DNA from: Bacteroidales bacterium
GTDB lineage: Bacteria > Bacteroidota > Bacteroidia > Bacteroidales > UBA932
DNA length: 64,000 nucleotides
Direction: 5' to 3'
Assembly (NCBI GenBank): GCA_017479265.1
Contig: JAFVCK010000025.1
Span: 1-64,000, forward strand
Part shown: piece after piece, positions 43,767 through 52,701 of the stretch
How the letters are laid out: every line of letters starts with the position of its first letter
How positions within the stretch are numbered: position 1 is the first letter of the stretch
The notes under the pieces: generated by a model
Told to the model about the DNA's origin: nothing
Seen by the model: the letters and a program-made list of their open reading frames with translations, nothing else
The model's database searches: none
Made by a program: the position numbers and the translations under genes

Positions 43767-45725
43767 ATGAAAAAGTTTCGCTTAATATTTTTGATTGCCG
43801 CAGCGGCCGCTGTTTACGCCTGTTCCCAGGCACAGATGCCCCGGGAGGAGGAACAAGCCTCGCCCGCCGGGCAAACCGATTCCGGCACTGCGCATATTCC
43901 GACCGGATTCCGGGCCGTCCTGCCCGGACAGGACACCAAGACGGCCGTCGAAATGTCCTCAGGAAGGATTACATGGGTGACGGACGACCCTATAATGGTA
44001 TCGAACGGGAACGGGATGATGACCATGTACGTAGAGCAAGGCGGCAGCACGGAAGCCGAACTCTATGCGGTTGACGGTGTCATTGAAGGGAACAGTTTCT
44101 ATGCCGTATATCCCGCCGGCAACGGAGGATATTCTTCCGGTATATTCCAGAGTTTCATTCCGACCCGCCAGACATACGTAAAGGGCGGTTTCGCAACCGA
44201 GTCCTTCCCTATGGTGGCTATAGGTGACGATAGGCGGTATTTCGCTTTCCGCAATGCGGCCTCTCTCCTCAGGATTGACACTTCTTCCGAACTTTTCGAG
44301 GGAGTCAGCATTTCATCGGTGACTGTGAGTGCGGACCAATCGATGGCCGGGGCCATCTCTGTCAGTTACACTGGCGGCAGCGATCCGGTGGTCGATTGCA
44401 CCTCGGACGAGAAGCAAATCACCATAGCAGGTCCCGAAGAGGGCATTCCTTTCGGAGAGCCCATATATGCCATAGTAGCCCCCGGAGCCTATTCCAACCT
44501 CCGCGTGCGACTGGCCCTGAGCAACGGCCTCAACTATGTCCAGGACCTCGGGGAGAATATCAGCGTGGACCGCTCGGCCTACAGGAGGGTAAGCGTTGTC
44601 ATGAAGGACAATTACACTGACCTTTCAAAGGGAGAGTGCGCCAACTGCTATATGATAACGACCTCAGGCTCGTATAAGTTCAGGGCAGACGTGAAAGGCA
44701 ACGGCGTGACCACTTCCTGCGGGCTGCCGGCCCTGACCAAGGGCATAGCCGACGTAAAGCTTTATTACAGCGACGGAGACGGCTTCGTGGACGGGAATTT
44801 CGCCCTGCTTGACAACTATATATATTTCTCCACGGTGGAAGGCTATCTTCCCAGCGGAACATCCCTTCTGTCGGCGCTGGACACAGACGGCAAGGTCCTG
44901 TGGTCATGGCATATATGGGCCAATCCTGAAATAGGGGACGTAACGCTTTCAGACGGTTCCACGTGGCTGAACATGAACCTCGGGGCCCATCAGGAAGGCT
45001 TCAACAAGGACGGATACAACGGCTATTATTATCAGTGGGGACGAAAGGATCCTTTCCTTCAGAAATACACCACAAGCACAGCTGCTTCGGTGCTGGCTCC
45101 GTTCGTGTCGCACGCGTCGGCCACCGACGGCTCTCTCTCCAACTCCATAGCCAACCCCCATATCTTCTACGGCGGATATCACCCCTCCGGCGTTACGGAA
45201 ACCACCGAAGACTGGGCCTCCTATGAAGACGAAGACTTGGTATATGACTGGTGGAACAAGAACGTCACCCAGGACAAACAGTATGACGTGGAGGCGGCAA
45301 AGACCATGTTCGACCCCTGTCCTGCCGGATACCACGTGCCGGTGTATTCCGACCTCGAATCGCTGCTGACGCTGACAAAGAATGATGTAGTGAGCAGCAA
45401 GGAAGGACGTACCGTGGAAGGAAAGCTGTTCTTCCCCTATACTTCATACCGCTATGTCGCAATCTGGACCGACTGGTGGCCGGGCGGCTCGGAAGCATCC
45501 CGAATATTCATACCATGCTCCAATCCATACGATACCGGCTCCAGGACGCACAGGCGCATTTCGAGGCTGTATATGACCTCTTCCCCTTCACAGGGAATCA
45601 CCAACAGCCCGAGGTCATACGGCCTGACGGTGCGCTGCATAAAAACCTCAAAACAGACCGGTCCCGTCCAAGAAACCGCCATGGACGGCAGCATTGAAAA
45701 CCTGCAACTTGATGACTGGGAATAA
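43767..45725 (+). CDS. Fimbrillin-like lipoprotein with FISUMP C-terminal domain
   Basis: Lipoprotein of 652 residues. The start at 43767 opens a signal ending at Cys19 (VYAC). Residues about 45-290 are fimbrillin-like (GFRAVLPGQDTKTAV, FYAVYPAGNGGYS, FRNAASLLRI). Residues about 395-640 fit the Fibrobacter succinogenes major paralogous (FISUMP) domain: WLNMNLGAHQEG, YYQWGRKDPFL, FDPCPAGYHVP and the closing YGLTVRCIK. The tail is acidic and ends QLDDWE. It begins 4 bases after DUF5689 B. FISUMP domains are found on many secreted Bacteroidota and Fibrobacter proteins without a settled role. Confidence 0.75.
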   Translation: MKKFRLIFLIAAAAAVYACSQAQMPREEEQASPAGQTDSGTAHIPTGFRAVLPGQDTKTAVEMSSGRITWVTDDPIMVSNGNGMMTMYVEQGGSTEAELYAVDGVIEGNSFYAVYPAGNGGYSSGIFQSFIPTRQTYVKGGFATESFPMVAIGDDRRYFAFRNAASLLRIDTSSELFEGVSISSVTVSADQSMAGAISVSYTGGSDPVVDCTSDEKQITIAGPEEGIPFGEPIYAIVAPGAYSNLRVRLALSNGLNYVQDLGENISVDRSAYRRVSVVMKDNYTDLSKGECANCYMITTSGSYKFRADVKGNGVTTSCGLPALTKGIADVKLYYSDGDGFVDGNFALLDNYIYFSTVEGYLPSGTSLLSALDTDGKVLWSWHIWANPEIGDVTLSDGSTWLNMNLGAHQEGFNKDGYNGYYYQWGRKDPFLQKYTTSTAASVLAPFVSHASATDGSLSNSIANPHIFYGGYHPSGVTETTEDWASYEDEDLVYDWWNKNVTQDKQYDVEAAKTMFDPCPAGYHVPVYSDLESLLTLTKNDVVSSKEGRTVEGKLFFPYTSYRYVAIWTDWWPGGSEASRIFIPCSNPYDTGSRTHRRISRLYMTSSPSQGITNSPRSYGLTVRCIKTSKQTGPVQETAMDGSIENLQLDDWE

Positions 45726-45739
45726 AATCTATTTCATAT

Positions 45740-45862
45740 ATGGACAAAATAACCTACTTAGCCCCTGCGACTGAAACCATCGCGGTCGCCGCCGAGCAAA
45801 ACATCCTTTCCGGCAACGCCAAGGGTGAAAACATGAACACAAGAACTGAAGAATCATGGTGA
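45740..45862 (+). CDS. Small peptide of the YxxPxxE family (40 residues), second copy
   Basis: A short gene starting at 45740, 14 bases after the FISUMP gene, with TGA at 45860-45862 and the next ATG one base later. Residues 6-25 follow the pattern YxxPxxExIxVxxExxxLxG with the same spacing as the peptide encoded at 22549-22722; the remainder is short, polar and ends EESW. No signal peptide is visible. The tight packing between two genes of the same operon and the shared core support it as real. Function is unknown. Confidence 0.68.
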   Translation: MDKITYLAPATETIAVAAEQNILSGNAKGENMNTRTEESW

Positions 45863-45863
45863 T

Positions 45864-46667
45864 ATGAAACGGTTGTTCAGTTTATTAGCCATCTTCCTTG
45901 CTGCCGTTTCGTGCAACAAAGGGAAAGAGAGCGGGATGGTACTGTGGACCTTCGATGCACCTGCGACCAAGGCCGCTCTGAGTGAAAACGGCGCTTTTTC
46001 CTGGCAGGCAGGGGACGAGATAGCCATATATGATGCCACAAGCGGAGAGTATGTGAGCTTTACCAGCGCGACAGGCTCCGGCAAGTTCAGCGCAACCGCC
46101 CCGGAGAATGCCAGTTTCACGGGAACGGCTTTCTACCCCTCCTCGGCCAGGGAAAGCGTTGAACTCCCCGCCTCATACGCCTACAGCGACATCTGCGACA
46201 TGCCTGCCATACAGATGATGTATGCGACTGTGAGTGAAGGCAGCAACATTCTCCGCTTCATGCATCCCGTGGCCTTTCTTACTGTGCAGATTCAGAATGC
46301 CCTGCCGAAGATGGACCGCATAAGCGTGAGCTCTCCCGAGGCCTCCCTCAGCGGAGCTTTTACCATGACGGACGGGATTCTGCCCTCTGCCAGCGGAGAG
46401 GCCGGCGTAAGCGTATCTTTCAGCATAGACAGCAAGCAAGACCTTCAGTTTACCATTCCCGTTCCCGTGGGAGAGTATTCGGTCCTTCTTACAGCCGGAA
46501 ATGAAGATGAGCCCGAAATCCTCAAAATGGATACGGAGACGGTCAATTTCAAAAGGGCAAAGCTTTACAAACTTGCCCCTGCCGATGTGGCCGACATGGC
46601 AATCGTTCATGTCGTGCCGGTAGTGAACAGCTACGATGCGCTGCCGGACAATGACAATTGGGATTAA
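45864..46667 (+). CDS. Small fimbrillin-like lipoprotein
   Basis: Lipoprotein of 267 residues, signal ending at Cys17 (LAAVSC). It is essentially one fimbrillin-type module: WTFDAPATKAAL, then FSWQAGDEIAIYDATSG, FRFMHPVAFLTVQI-type segment and PVPVGEYSVLL. This wording recurs in the N-terminal parts of the proteins at 25234 and 46685. The C-terminus has VNSYDALPDNDNWD, an acidic end with a penultimate Trp. It starts one base after the small peptide stop, so translation of the two is probably linked. Likely a surface or pilus-associated subunit, but no partner pilus genes are visible. Confidence 0.72.
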   Translation: MKRLFSLLAIFLAAVSCNKGKESGMVLWTFDAPATKAALSENGAFSWQAGDEIAIYDATSGEYVSFTSATGSGKFSATAPENASFTGTAFYPSSARESVELPASYAYSDICDMPAIQMMYATVSEGSNILRFMHPVAFLTVQIQNALPKMDRISVSSPEASLSGAFTMTDGILPSASGEAGVSVSFSIDSKQDLQFTIPVPVGEYSVLLTAGNEDEPEILKMDTETVNFKRAKLYKLAPADVADMAIVHVVPVVNSYDALPDNDNWD

Positions 46668-46684
46668 TCAAGGAGGACAGCAGA

Positions 46685-48568
46685 ATGAAACAGCATAGAT
46701 TTATGATTGCAATGATTCTCCTTGCCGTATCCTGCGCAAAGGAGAGTGATGCCCCGGAGCAGAGCCCGGACCCTGTCATACCTCAGGAAATCGTTCCTTC
46801 ATCAAGTGAAGGATTCACCTATACCCTCACCGGAATACTGTCTGACAAGACCAAGGCCCTGATAAGCGACGAAGGCGTTTTCTCATGGAGCAGCGAGGAC
46901 AAGATAGCGGTGCTCGCAACATCTGGCCGGATTTATCAGTTCGACTGCACAGACGAGCAGGAGGGTGTTTTCGAGTTCACGGGAGAGGAAGGACTCGAGT
47001 TCACAAAAGCCTGGTATCCCCGCTCTATGGTAAAGTCCGAGGGAGTCATCTCATATCCCGGGCAGTGGAGTTGCGAGGATTTGAATCCGGCCAAGTATTT
47101 CCCCATGGAAGCAACTGTCTCAGAGGGGATTATGCAGTTCTACCACCTGGGAGGCCTGCTCAAGCTCACCATCAATGACGTACCTCCCAGCGTCACGAAC
47201 CTCACCCTTTCTTCCCCGGATGTAGCTCTGAGCGGAGACATGGAAATAACCAGTCTCGGTCTTAATGACGGAAGGGTGGATGCCACTGGCGAGAGTCTTG
47301 GAAACGGAGGAGAGATTCCCGTCACTCCGACCAAGGGAACAGCGGAAATAAACGGCGTGCAGGGAGATGGTACTGTTTCCATAAGCCTTAATCTTGAAGA
47401 GACACAGGCAGTTACAGTATATGTTCCTCTTCCATGCGGAAGTTACAATTTCAACATTGCTCTGAATGTCGGCACCGAAGAGGTGTTCAGCCAATCGACC
47501 AGTTCAGCAAAGAACATAGGAAGGGCCGACCTTGTGAAGATGCCCGCACTCAATCCTTGGAGCTTGCAGGCAAGCTACGGAAACACCGCGGTGGCGTTTT
47601 ATCCTTCATCTGTCGAGGGATGGTATGTCGCCCATAATCTTCCCAAGGACCAGGATATACTGATTATAGACTCAAAGACAGGCACGCAGTACGGCACCAG
47701 ATTCGCAACGAAAAAGCACGTAGGATACCTGTGCCAATGCTATTCCAGCACTACCTCCGAGGCCTTCCCGCTCAAAGAAGCGTCCGACCTGTATTACGCG
47801 CCGAAGAAAAACTGCATTTTCCCCGTAGCTCCCGGCACGGCTGTTACTTCCGAGACCATCCCTGCGGAGTACGAAGTAGCCCATTACGAACTGCGCGGAG
47901 ACTTTGCAGGGACCTTGTCCGAATATACCAGCGCCGGAATATTCAGCAAAACTTCCGACAGCCCTGCCAACGGCGGCAACTGGAGCTGGTACGTGGTGCG
48001 CAACGTTCAATGCACCGGAACCCCCATAGCCTTCAAGCTATATGGCACCGCCTATGTAGCAGACGACGGAGTGCTGGAAACCGCGACGACAACGGCCCAG
48101 AGTGTCGGGGTCGCGCGCAGCCTTGCAAGACCTGTCCCGGGCAGCACATACAGTATAAGGTACAATGTCACTCCGGGCATGATTTACGATATCTACCTCT
48201 GCGAGGACCTGACCAAGGTCATTGTATGCGAGGCGGGGTCACAGATTTCATCCATGGACAGCGACAATCTTAAGTCGCTGAGCAACTACGGCCTCTACAA
48301 TTATAACTCAGCATCATATATCTATACCCCTGGTGTGGACCAGACATGGACGGAAACAGCCTCTTTCGCCATTGTAAGCGGCACGACGTTCAATACGGTG
48401 CAGATGGCAGGGCTGACCAATGTGGCCGAAGGCATCACGGTGGACGTAAAGGTCACTGTAGACGATTCAGCCGAGGAAACAGTTTCAGCGACCGTTATCC
48501 AGAAAGAAGGAAACAAAGCATGGCTGCTGTCAAGCGATGGAACTGGTATGATAGTAAATGTCCAGTAA
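46685..48568 (+). CDS. Fimbrillin-like lipoprotein with unassigned C-terminal half
   Basis: Lipoprotein of 627 residues. The start at 46685 opens a signal ending at Cys17 (LLAVSC). Residues about 40-300 form a fimbrillin-type module (FSWSSEDKIAVLATSG, FYHLGGLLKLTI, VYVPLPCGSYNF), close in wording to the small fimbrillin encoded just upstream and to the front of the SGNH fusion at 25234. The remaining 320 residues, rich in Ser, Thr and Tyr with WSWYVVRNVQCTGTPI, match no family I can name and look like extracellular beta structure. It lies 17 bases after its neighbour. Confidence 0.65.
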   Translation: MKQHRFMIAMILLAVSCAKESDAPEQSPDPVIPQEIVPSSSEGFTYTLTGILSDKTKALISDEGVFSWSSEDKIAVLATSGRIYQFDCTDEQEGVFEFTGEEGLEFTKAWYPRSMVKSEGVISYPGQWSCEDLNPAKYFPMEATVSEGIMQFYHLGGLLKLTINDVPPSVTNLTLSSPDVALSGDMEITSLGLNDGRVDATGESLGNGGEIPVTPTKGTAEINGVQGDGTVSISLNLEETQAVTVYVPLPCGSYNFNIALNVGTEEVFSQSTSSAKNIGRADLVKMPALNPWSLQASYGNTAVAFYPSSVEGWYVAHNLPKDQDILIIDSKTGTQYGTRFATKKHVGYLCQCYSSTTSEAFPLKEASDLYYAPKKNCIFPVAPGTAVTSETIPAEYEVAHYELRGDFAGTLSEYTSAGIFSKTSDSPANGGNWSWYVVRNVQCTGTPIAFKLYGTAYVADDGVLETATTTAQSVGVARSLARPVPGSTYSIRYNVTPGMIYDIYLCEDLTKVIVCEAGSQISSMDSDNLKSLSNYGLYNYNSASYIYTPGVDQTWTETASFAIVSGTTFNTVQMAGLTNVAEGITVDVKVTVDDSAEETVSATVIQKEGNKAWLLSSDGTGMIVNVQ

Positions 48569-48569
48569 G

Positions 48570-50264
48570 ATGAAAAAATTATTCTCCATATTATTGTTGT
48601 CGGCCATTTGCACCTGCGCACTGGCAGGTCCTGCCGACCCTTCCAGGCTGCAATACACGCAGCCTGACGGAAGTACAGTCTATTATTACATGCACGGCGA
48701 CGAGCATCTGCACTGGATGACGGACGAGAATGGCAATGCGATTGAAATCGGCGAGGACGGATATGTGCATCCTGCGCAGATGCCCGCCGAGGATGAATTC
48801 TCACGCGCGGCCAAAATCCGTTCGGCTCAGTCATTGCGCCGGATAGGAAGAAGCACGAGCCTGACGGGAGAACACAAGTTCTGCGTGGTGCTGGTTCAGT
48901 TCAATGATGTGAAATTCACCAAGACGAAGACGCATTTCAACAACTTTTTCAATGGCACGGGGGCCGGTTCGACAGCTTCTGTCAAGCAGTATTGGACCGA
49001 CCAGTCGGACGGCAAGTTCATCCCCTCGTTCGACATCCATGGCCCCTATACCATGGACAAAAATCTTTCTTATTATTATTCGGACGGATGGTCTGCGAAA
49101 AGCATACTTATCAACGCAATCAAATACCACCAGACCGAAGATGACCAGATTGACTTTACTCAGTACACAGGGAACGGGAGTTCGGGCGTCGAGAGCGTTA
49201 TAATGATTTTTGCCGGGTACAGCGCAGCGTCAGGCGCACAGTCAATATGGCCCTGCCAAGGTGACGACTTGGCGAGTTATTCAGAAGACGGAGTCACGCT
49301 CAACTCTTTCTGCTGCGGAGCGGAACTGCAAGGGAGCAGCGGAAGTACGATAGCGGGAATAGGCCATATCTGCCATGAATTGGGACACTGCTTCGGAATG
49401 CCGGATTTTTATGATACGGAAAGGACATCAGACCAGAACCATATCGCCGCAGACCCTTGCTATACCTTCAGCCTTATGGACCATGGCAGCTACAAGGACA
49501 ATTCAAAGACTCCTCCGCCCCTGAGCATGGTGGAAAAGTATCTATGCGGCTGGGTGAGCAACCTCACCACGGACGGAATACAGACGGTCTCATCCTCCTC
49601 GGACATAAGTCTCGCCGAAATAGGACAGGGTTCGGGCACACGCGCCATACGCATCAATACCGACACCCGGAACGAGTTTTTTATATGCGAATTCCGCAGC
49701 TCGAACACCTCCATAAACAAGTGGAGCAAAGGCCTTCCGAAGGGGGGAATGGTGGTATTCCACGTGGACCGCACCAGCAGTTGGGGAGTAGCCCCCAACA
49801 ATGACTGGCAGCACCCGATGTACTACCTTGTAAACGCGTCCGACCAGGATTACATACAACTCTATTCCGACCGATCTTCGACTCCATGGAGCAGTTTCCC
49901 TTTCCCCGGGAACGCAAACATAAACTCGTATAATCCTGTCAGCTGGAGCGGGACCGACACATACGTTTCCCTGACAGGGATGCCGAACATAGGAGCAAGC
50001 AGCACGAATACGTCTATCTCTGTCAAGGCACATGTCAGGTCCTTCCCTCTTATAAACAATCCCTGCAAGGGGATATACAGCGCGGGCAGCCGTTTTGCAT
50101 TGAAACTGAGTCCGGGCTCACAGGGCAGCGAAACAGTATCCAGCTGGTACTTTGACGGGACAGAAACGACTGATGACTCCGTCACCCTTTCTACCGGGTC
50201 CCACACCGTCGAAGCCGTCCTGGCTTCAGGCAAGAGGCTCCGGCTGGAGATAACGGTCAAATAA
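48570..50264 (+). CDS. M6-family secreted zinc metalloprotease
   Basis: Secreted protease of 564 residues. The ATG at 48570 is chosen because it follows the previous stop directly and begins a clean signal peptide (MKKLFSILLLSAICTCALAG); an ATG at 48558 is also in frame. The propeptide region (about 20-95) precedes an M6-type catalytic domain with the zinc motif His269-Glu270-Leu-Gly-His273 in HICHELGHCFGMPDFYD and a downstream Met-turn-like SLMDHGSY. M6 peptidases (immune inhibitor A type) act outside the cell. The last 150 residues look like a beta-sandwich. As last gene of an adhesin-rich operon it may mature or shed the surface proteins, or degrade host protein (inference). Confidence 0.88.
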   Translation: MKKLFSILLLSAICTCALAGPADPSRLQYTQPDGSTVYYYMHGDEHLHWMTDENGNAIEIGEDGYVHPAQMPAEDEFSRAAKIRSAQSLRRIGRSTSLTGEHKFCVVLVQFNDVKFTKTKTHFNNFFNGTGAGSTASVKQYWTDQSDGKFIPSFDIHGPYTMDKNLSYYYSDGWSAKSILINAIKYHQTEDDQIDFTQYTGNGSSGVESVIMIFAGYSAASGAQSIWPCQGDDLASYSEDGVTLNSFCCGAELQGSSGSTIAGIGHICHELGHCFGMPDFYDTERTSDQNHIAADPCYTFSLMDHGSYKDNSKTPPPLSMVEKYLCGWVSNLTTDGIQTVSSSSDISLAEIGQGSGTRAIRINTDTRNEFFICEFRSSNTSINKWSKGLPKGGMVVFHVDRTSSWGVAPNNDWQHPMYYLVNASDQDYIQLYSDRSSTPWSSFPFPGNANINSYNPVSWSGTDTYVSLTGMPNIGASSTNTSISVKAHVRSFPLINNPCKGIYSAGSRFALKLSPGSQGSETVSSWYFDGTETTDDSVTLSTGSHTVEAVLASGKRLRLEITVK

Positions 50265-50270
50265 GAACGA

Positions 50271-50298
50271 AATCACCCCGGCAGCTGCCGGGGTGATT
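50271..50298. terminator. Perfect palindrome acting as bidirectional terminator between convergent operons
   Basis: AATCACCCCGGCAG and CTGCCGGGGTGATT form a perfect 28-base inverted repeat, 7 bases past the M6 protease stop and 30 bases past the end of the opposing minus-strand operon. There is little T-run on either side, but its symmetry and position between convergent genes fit a shared terminator. Confidence 0.75.
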
Positions 50299-50328
50299 GC
50301 TTGAAGAGCTTATTACAACAACTTCTGA

Positions 50329-52677
50329 TTATTCGCCGTAATATACGAATTTGAAGAGCGTCGAGTATGCGCTGTTCACAAGATAGATATCCATCTGTCC
50401 GTCGTGCGTACAAAGGGCGACATCAGCGTTGGAGAAATCTGTATAATTATTAACCTGACCTGAAGGGTCGAAACTATTGACCGTATAGTCCTGACAGTCA
50501 AACTCCTCAACAAGACGGGGATTCATTTTGTCGTCTATATTGAAGATATACAAGGGAGTGCGACCGCCCCAGGAGAAGAAGTTACCGGCCGCGGTGACCA
50601 GATACTTGTGTCCGTCAAGTTCGGCAATATCCATGTCGGAGAAATTATTGTAGCCGGGTTGATAACCGTCAAAGTTGTATTGTATGGTAGCCCATGATGA
50701 GAAATCACCCGTATAACTAAGGCACATCAAAGGGTCACAATATGCATAGGCCATAAGAGGCGAGTGGAAATCGGTATCATAAGGAATGGCAACTCCGAGG
50801 TGGGGCTGATAAACGGGGCCTCCTGTCAAATCCACAATCCTGCAGTTCAAGACAGTCCCATCCTCCACAAGACAATCAAGGACATACTGGCAATATCCGG
50901 AAGATTGGACGAAGGCTGCGACCCTCGCATTCCCGGTGATGTCACCTGCCACCCTGACCCTTCCTATTGCATCATATTCGATGCCATCACGGATACTTGA
51001 AGGCAAGGGCAGCTCAAGAGAATTGGTCAACTCCCACATCGTGCTGCCATAACGCAGAACGCAAGTAGCGCCTTTGGATGCAGCCTTGGAAACAATGATG
51101 TGTCCTGCATCATCCGTTGTAGCAAACATGTTACGGGCACCTACAGGAGCAGGAGATTTTGTGCTCCTGACAAAGCCATAATCTCTTATTTCGTAGTTGT
51201 ACAGGTAAGAGCCGTTACAGACAAAAACCCCGTCATACTGCGGCACAGTGAAAATGGAGGAAAGTCCATAGACGGGATTCCCGTCATCATCCGAGAACGA
51301 AGAACCGGCCACAAATTCAAGGCCTTTTTTCTCGACGACAGGCTCGGTTCCATCCTTTCTGAGTTCCATAGGGAGCGGAAGCGTCCAGTAACTGAACATA
51401 CTCCCCTGGCTATCGCCTTCCGTAATCATCCCGACACCCATAAGGCCGTTGAATTGACGAGCGGACTGACCGGAACTGTAAGTCAGAGGATAAAAATGCA
51501 TTACACCGTCATTCCCGACACTGATTTCCATCACGGGATACCTCTCTGAAGGCACGGGAGCATAGCTGCCGTTCTGGTCTATTGTGCCAAATATATAATC
51601 CTCTATGAGACCGTATGTCTGATCCGTCCACTCACGCAGGCAATACGGCCTGTAGGAAGCGATATGGGTCTCGGCATCCCAGTCGAGCCTTACCTTATAA
51701 CCTTCATATTCATCCGGGAAGGTCATCACCAAGGAGGAGAAGTGTTCTCCCGGCTCGACGGTAAAGGTATATGAGGCAGTTACATTGCCTTCTTCGTCGC
51801 GGATATCGTACTGCCACTGTCCGAGGAAACGGTCATAGTACTCGGCGATGATTTCATCCTGCGTGCGGTTGTCCGGGGTCCACTCGCCTATCTCGGCATC
51901 TATATCAGCCTCGTCGCCTTGGATAGTCATGTTTATCCTGGTCTGGTATCCCTGATGGAATTCCAGCTCGAAGGGAGCGACGAACTCATATTTCTTGCCG
52001 GAGGCGGTCACGACCAGAATCCTCGGATATGCGCTCTGAGGAGGAATTATGGCCACGAAGGAACCGCCCACAGGAGAGGCCTTTATCATGCCGGGCTCGC
52101 CCGTAAGGGAGATTTCGGTGAGCTCGCCGCTAAAGTTCCAGTCGCAGGAAGTGTGGACATCGGCCACATAGAGGTCCTGCACGGGGTCGTCGGTGACCGG
52201 GCATATCCACAGTTTGGACAGGGCATGCCTGAAGGTCAGGCATACATTGCCGTTTTCGGACACTGAAGAATATGTATATGATGTCATCAGGTCTGAGGCT
52301 GTATAGTCGGCCGGGTCGGTCTGGTCATCCATGACACGGAAACTATGAGTGCCTGCGACATTGTAGGGATAGTATGCATAGAACTCCGCCGGCTGACCTT
52401 TCTGGGCTTCCCAATACAGCTCGTAATCGCCATACAAGGTACCTCCCCAATTGGTCATCTGGTAGTTGTCTATCGAAAGGGGATAGCCGACCGTGAGCCC
52501 TATCTCGTCGCCGTCGGAGAAGGACGTATCGGTGGCTTTGACGGAATAACCGCCAATCTCGGCCTTGAAGCTGAGTTTTACGCCGCCGGGAGTGACATCC
52601 TCCTTCAACTGCTCCCTGCTACACCCGCACAGGGCGAGTGCAGCAAGGCTCAATGTCATTATAATAAATCTTCTCAT
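50329..52677 (-). CDS. Fimbrillin-family surface lipoprotein with propeller-like C-terminal half
   Basis: Lipoprotein of 782 residues, signal ending at Cys19 (ALCGC) followed by SREQLKED. Residues about 30-260 belong to the Mfa-like/fimbrillin type (LSFKAEIGGYSVKATDTSFSD, FRHALSKLWI, YQTRINMTIQ). A lipocalin- or jelly-roll-like middle covers about 275-440. The last 330 residues show repeating blocks (YGLSSIFTVPQYDGVFVCNG, IDLTGGPVY-type) suggestive of a beta-propeller of the DUF5018 kind. It is the last gene of a four-gene operon and faces the M6 protease gene. Likely a surface or pilus-tip-type binding protein; ligand unknown. Confidence 0.7.
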   Translation of the reverse strand: MRRFIIMTLSLAALALCGCSREQLKEDVTPGGVKLSFKAEIGGYSVKATDTSFSDGDEIGLTVGYPLSIDNYQMTNWGGTLYGDYELYWEAQKGQPAEFYAYYPYNVAGTHSFRVMDDQTDPADYTASDLMTSYTYSSVSENGNVCLTFRHALSKLWICPVTDDPVQDLYVADVHTSCDWNFSGELTEISLTGEPGMIKASPVGGSFVAIIPPQSAYPRILVVTASGKKYEFVAPFELEFHQGYQTRINMTIQGDEADIDAEIGEWTPDNRTQDEIIAEYYDRFLGQWQYDIRDEEGNVTASYTFTVEPGEHFSSLVMTFPDEYEGYKVRLDWDAETHIASYRPYCLREWTDQTYGLIEDYIFGTIDQNGSYAPVPSERYPVMEISVGNDGVMHFYPLTYSSGQSARQFNGLMGVGMITEGDSQGSMFSYWTLPLPMELRKDGTEPVVEKKGLEFVAGSSFSDDDGNPVYGLSSIFTVPQYDGVFVCNGSYLYNYEIRDYGFVRSTKSPAPVGARNMFATTDDAGHIIVSKAASKGATCVLRYGSTMWELTNSLELPLPSSIRDGIEYDAIGRVRVAGDITGNARVAAFVQSSGYCQYVLDCLVEDGTVLNCRIVDLTGGPVYQPHLGVAIPYDTDFHSPLMAYAYCDPLMCLSYTGDFSSWATIQYNFDGYQPGYNNFSDMDIAELDGHKYLVTAAGNFFSWGGRTPLYIFNIDDKMNPRLVEEFDCQDYTVNSFDPSGQVNNYTDFSNADVALCTHDGQMDIYLVNSAYSTLFKFVYYGE

Positions 52678-52701
52678 AACGAATGCGTATCAAGAAAACA
52701 T

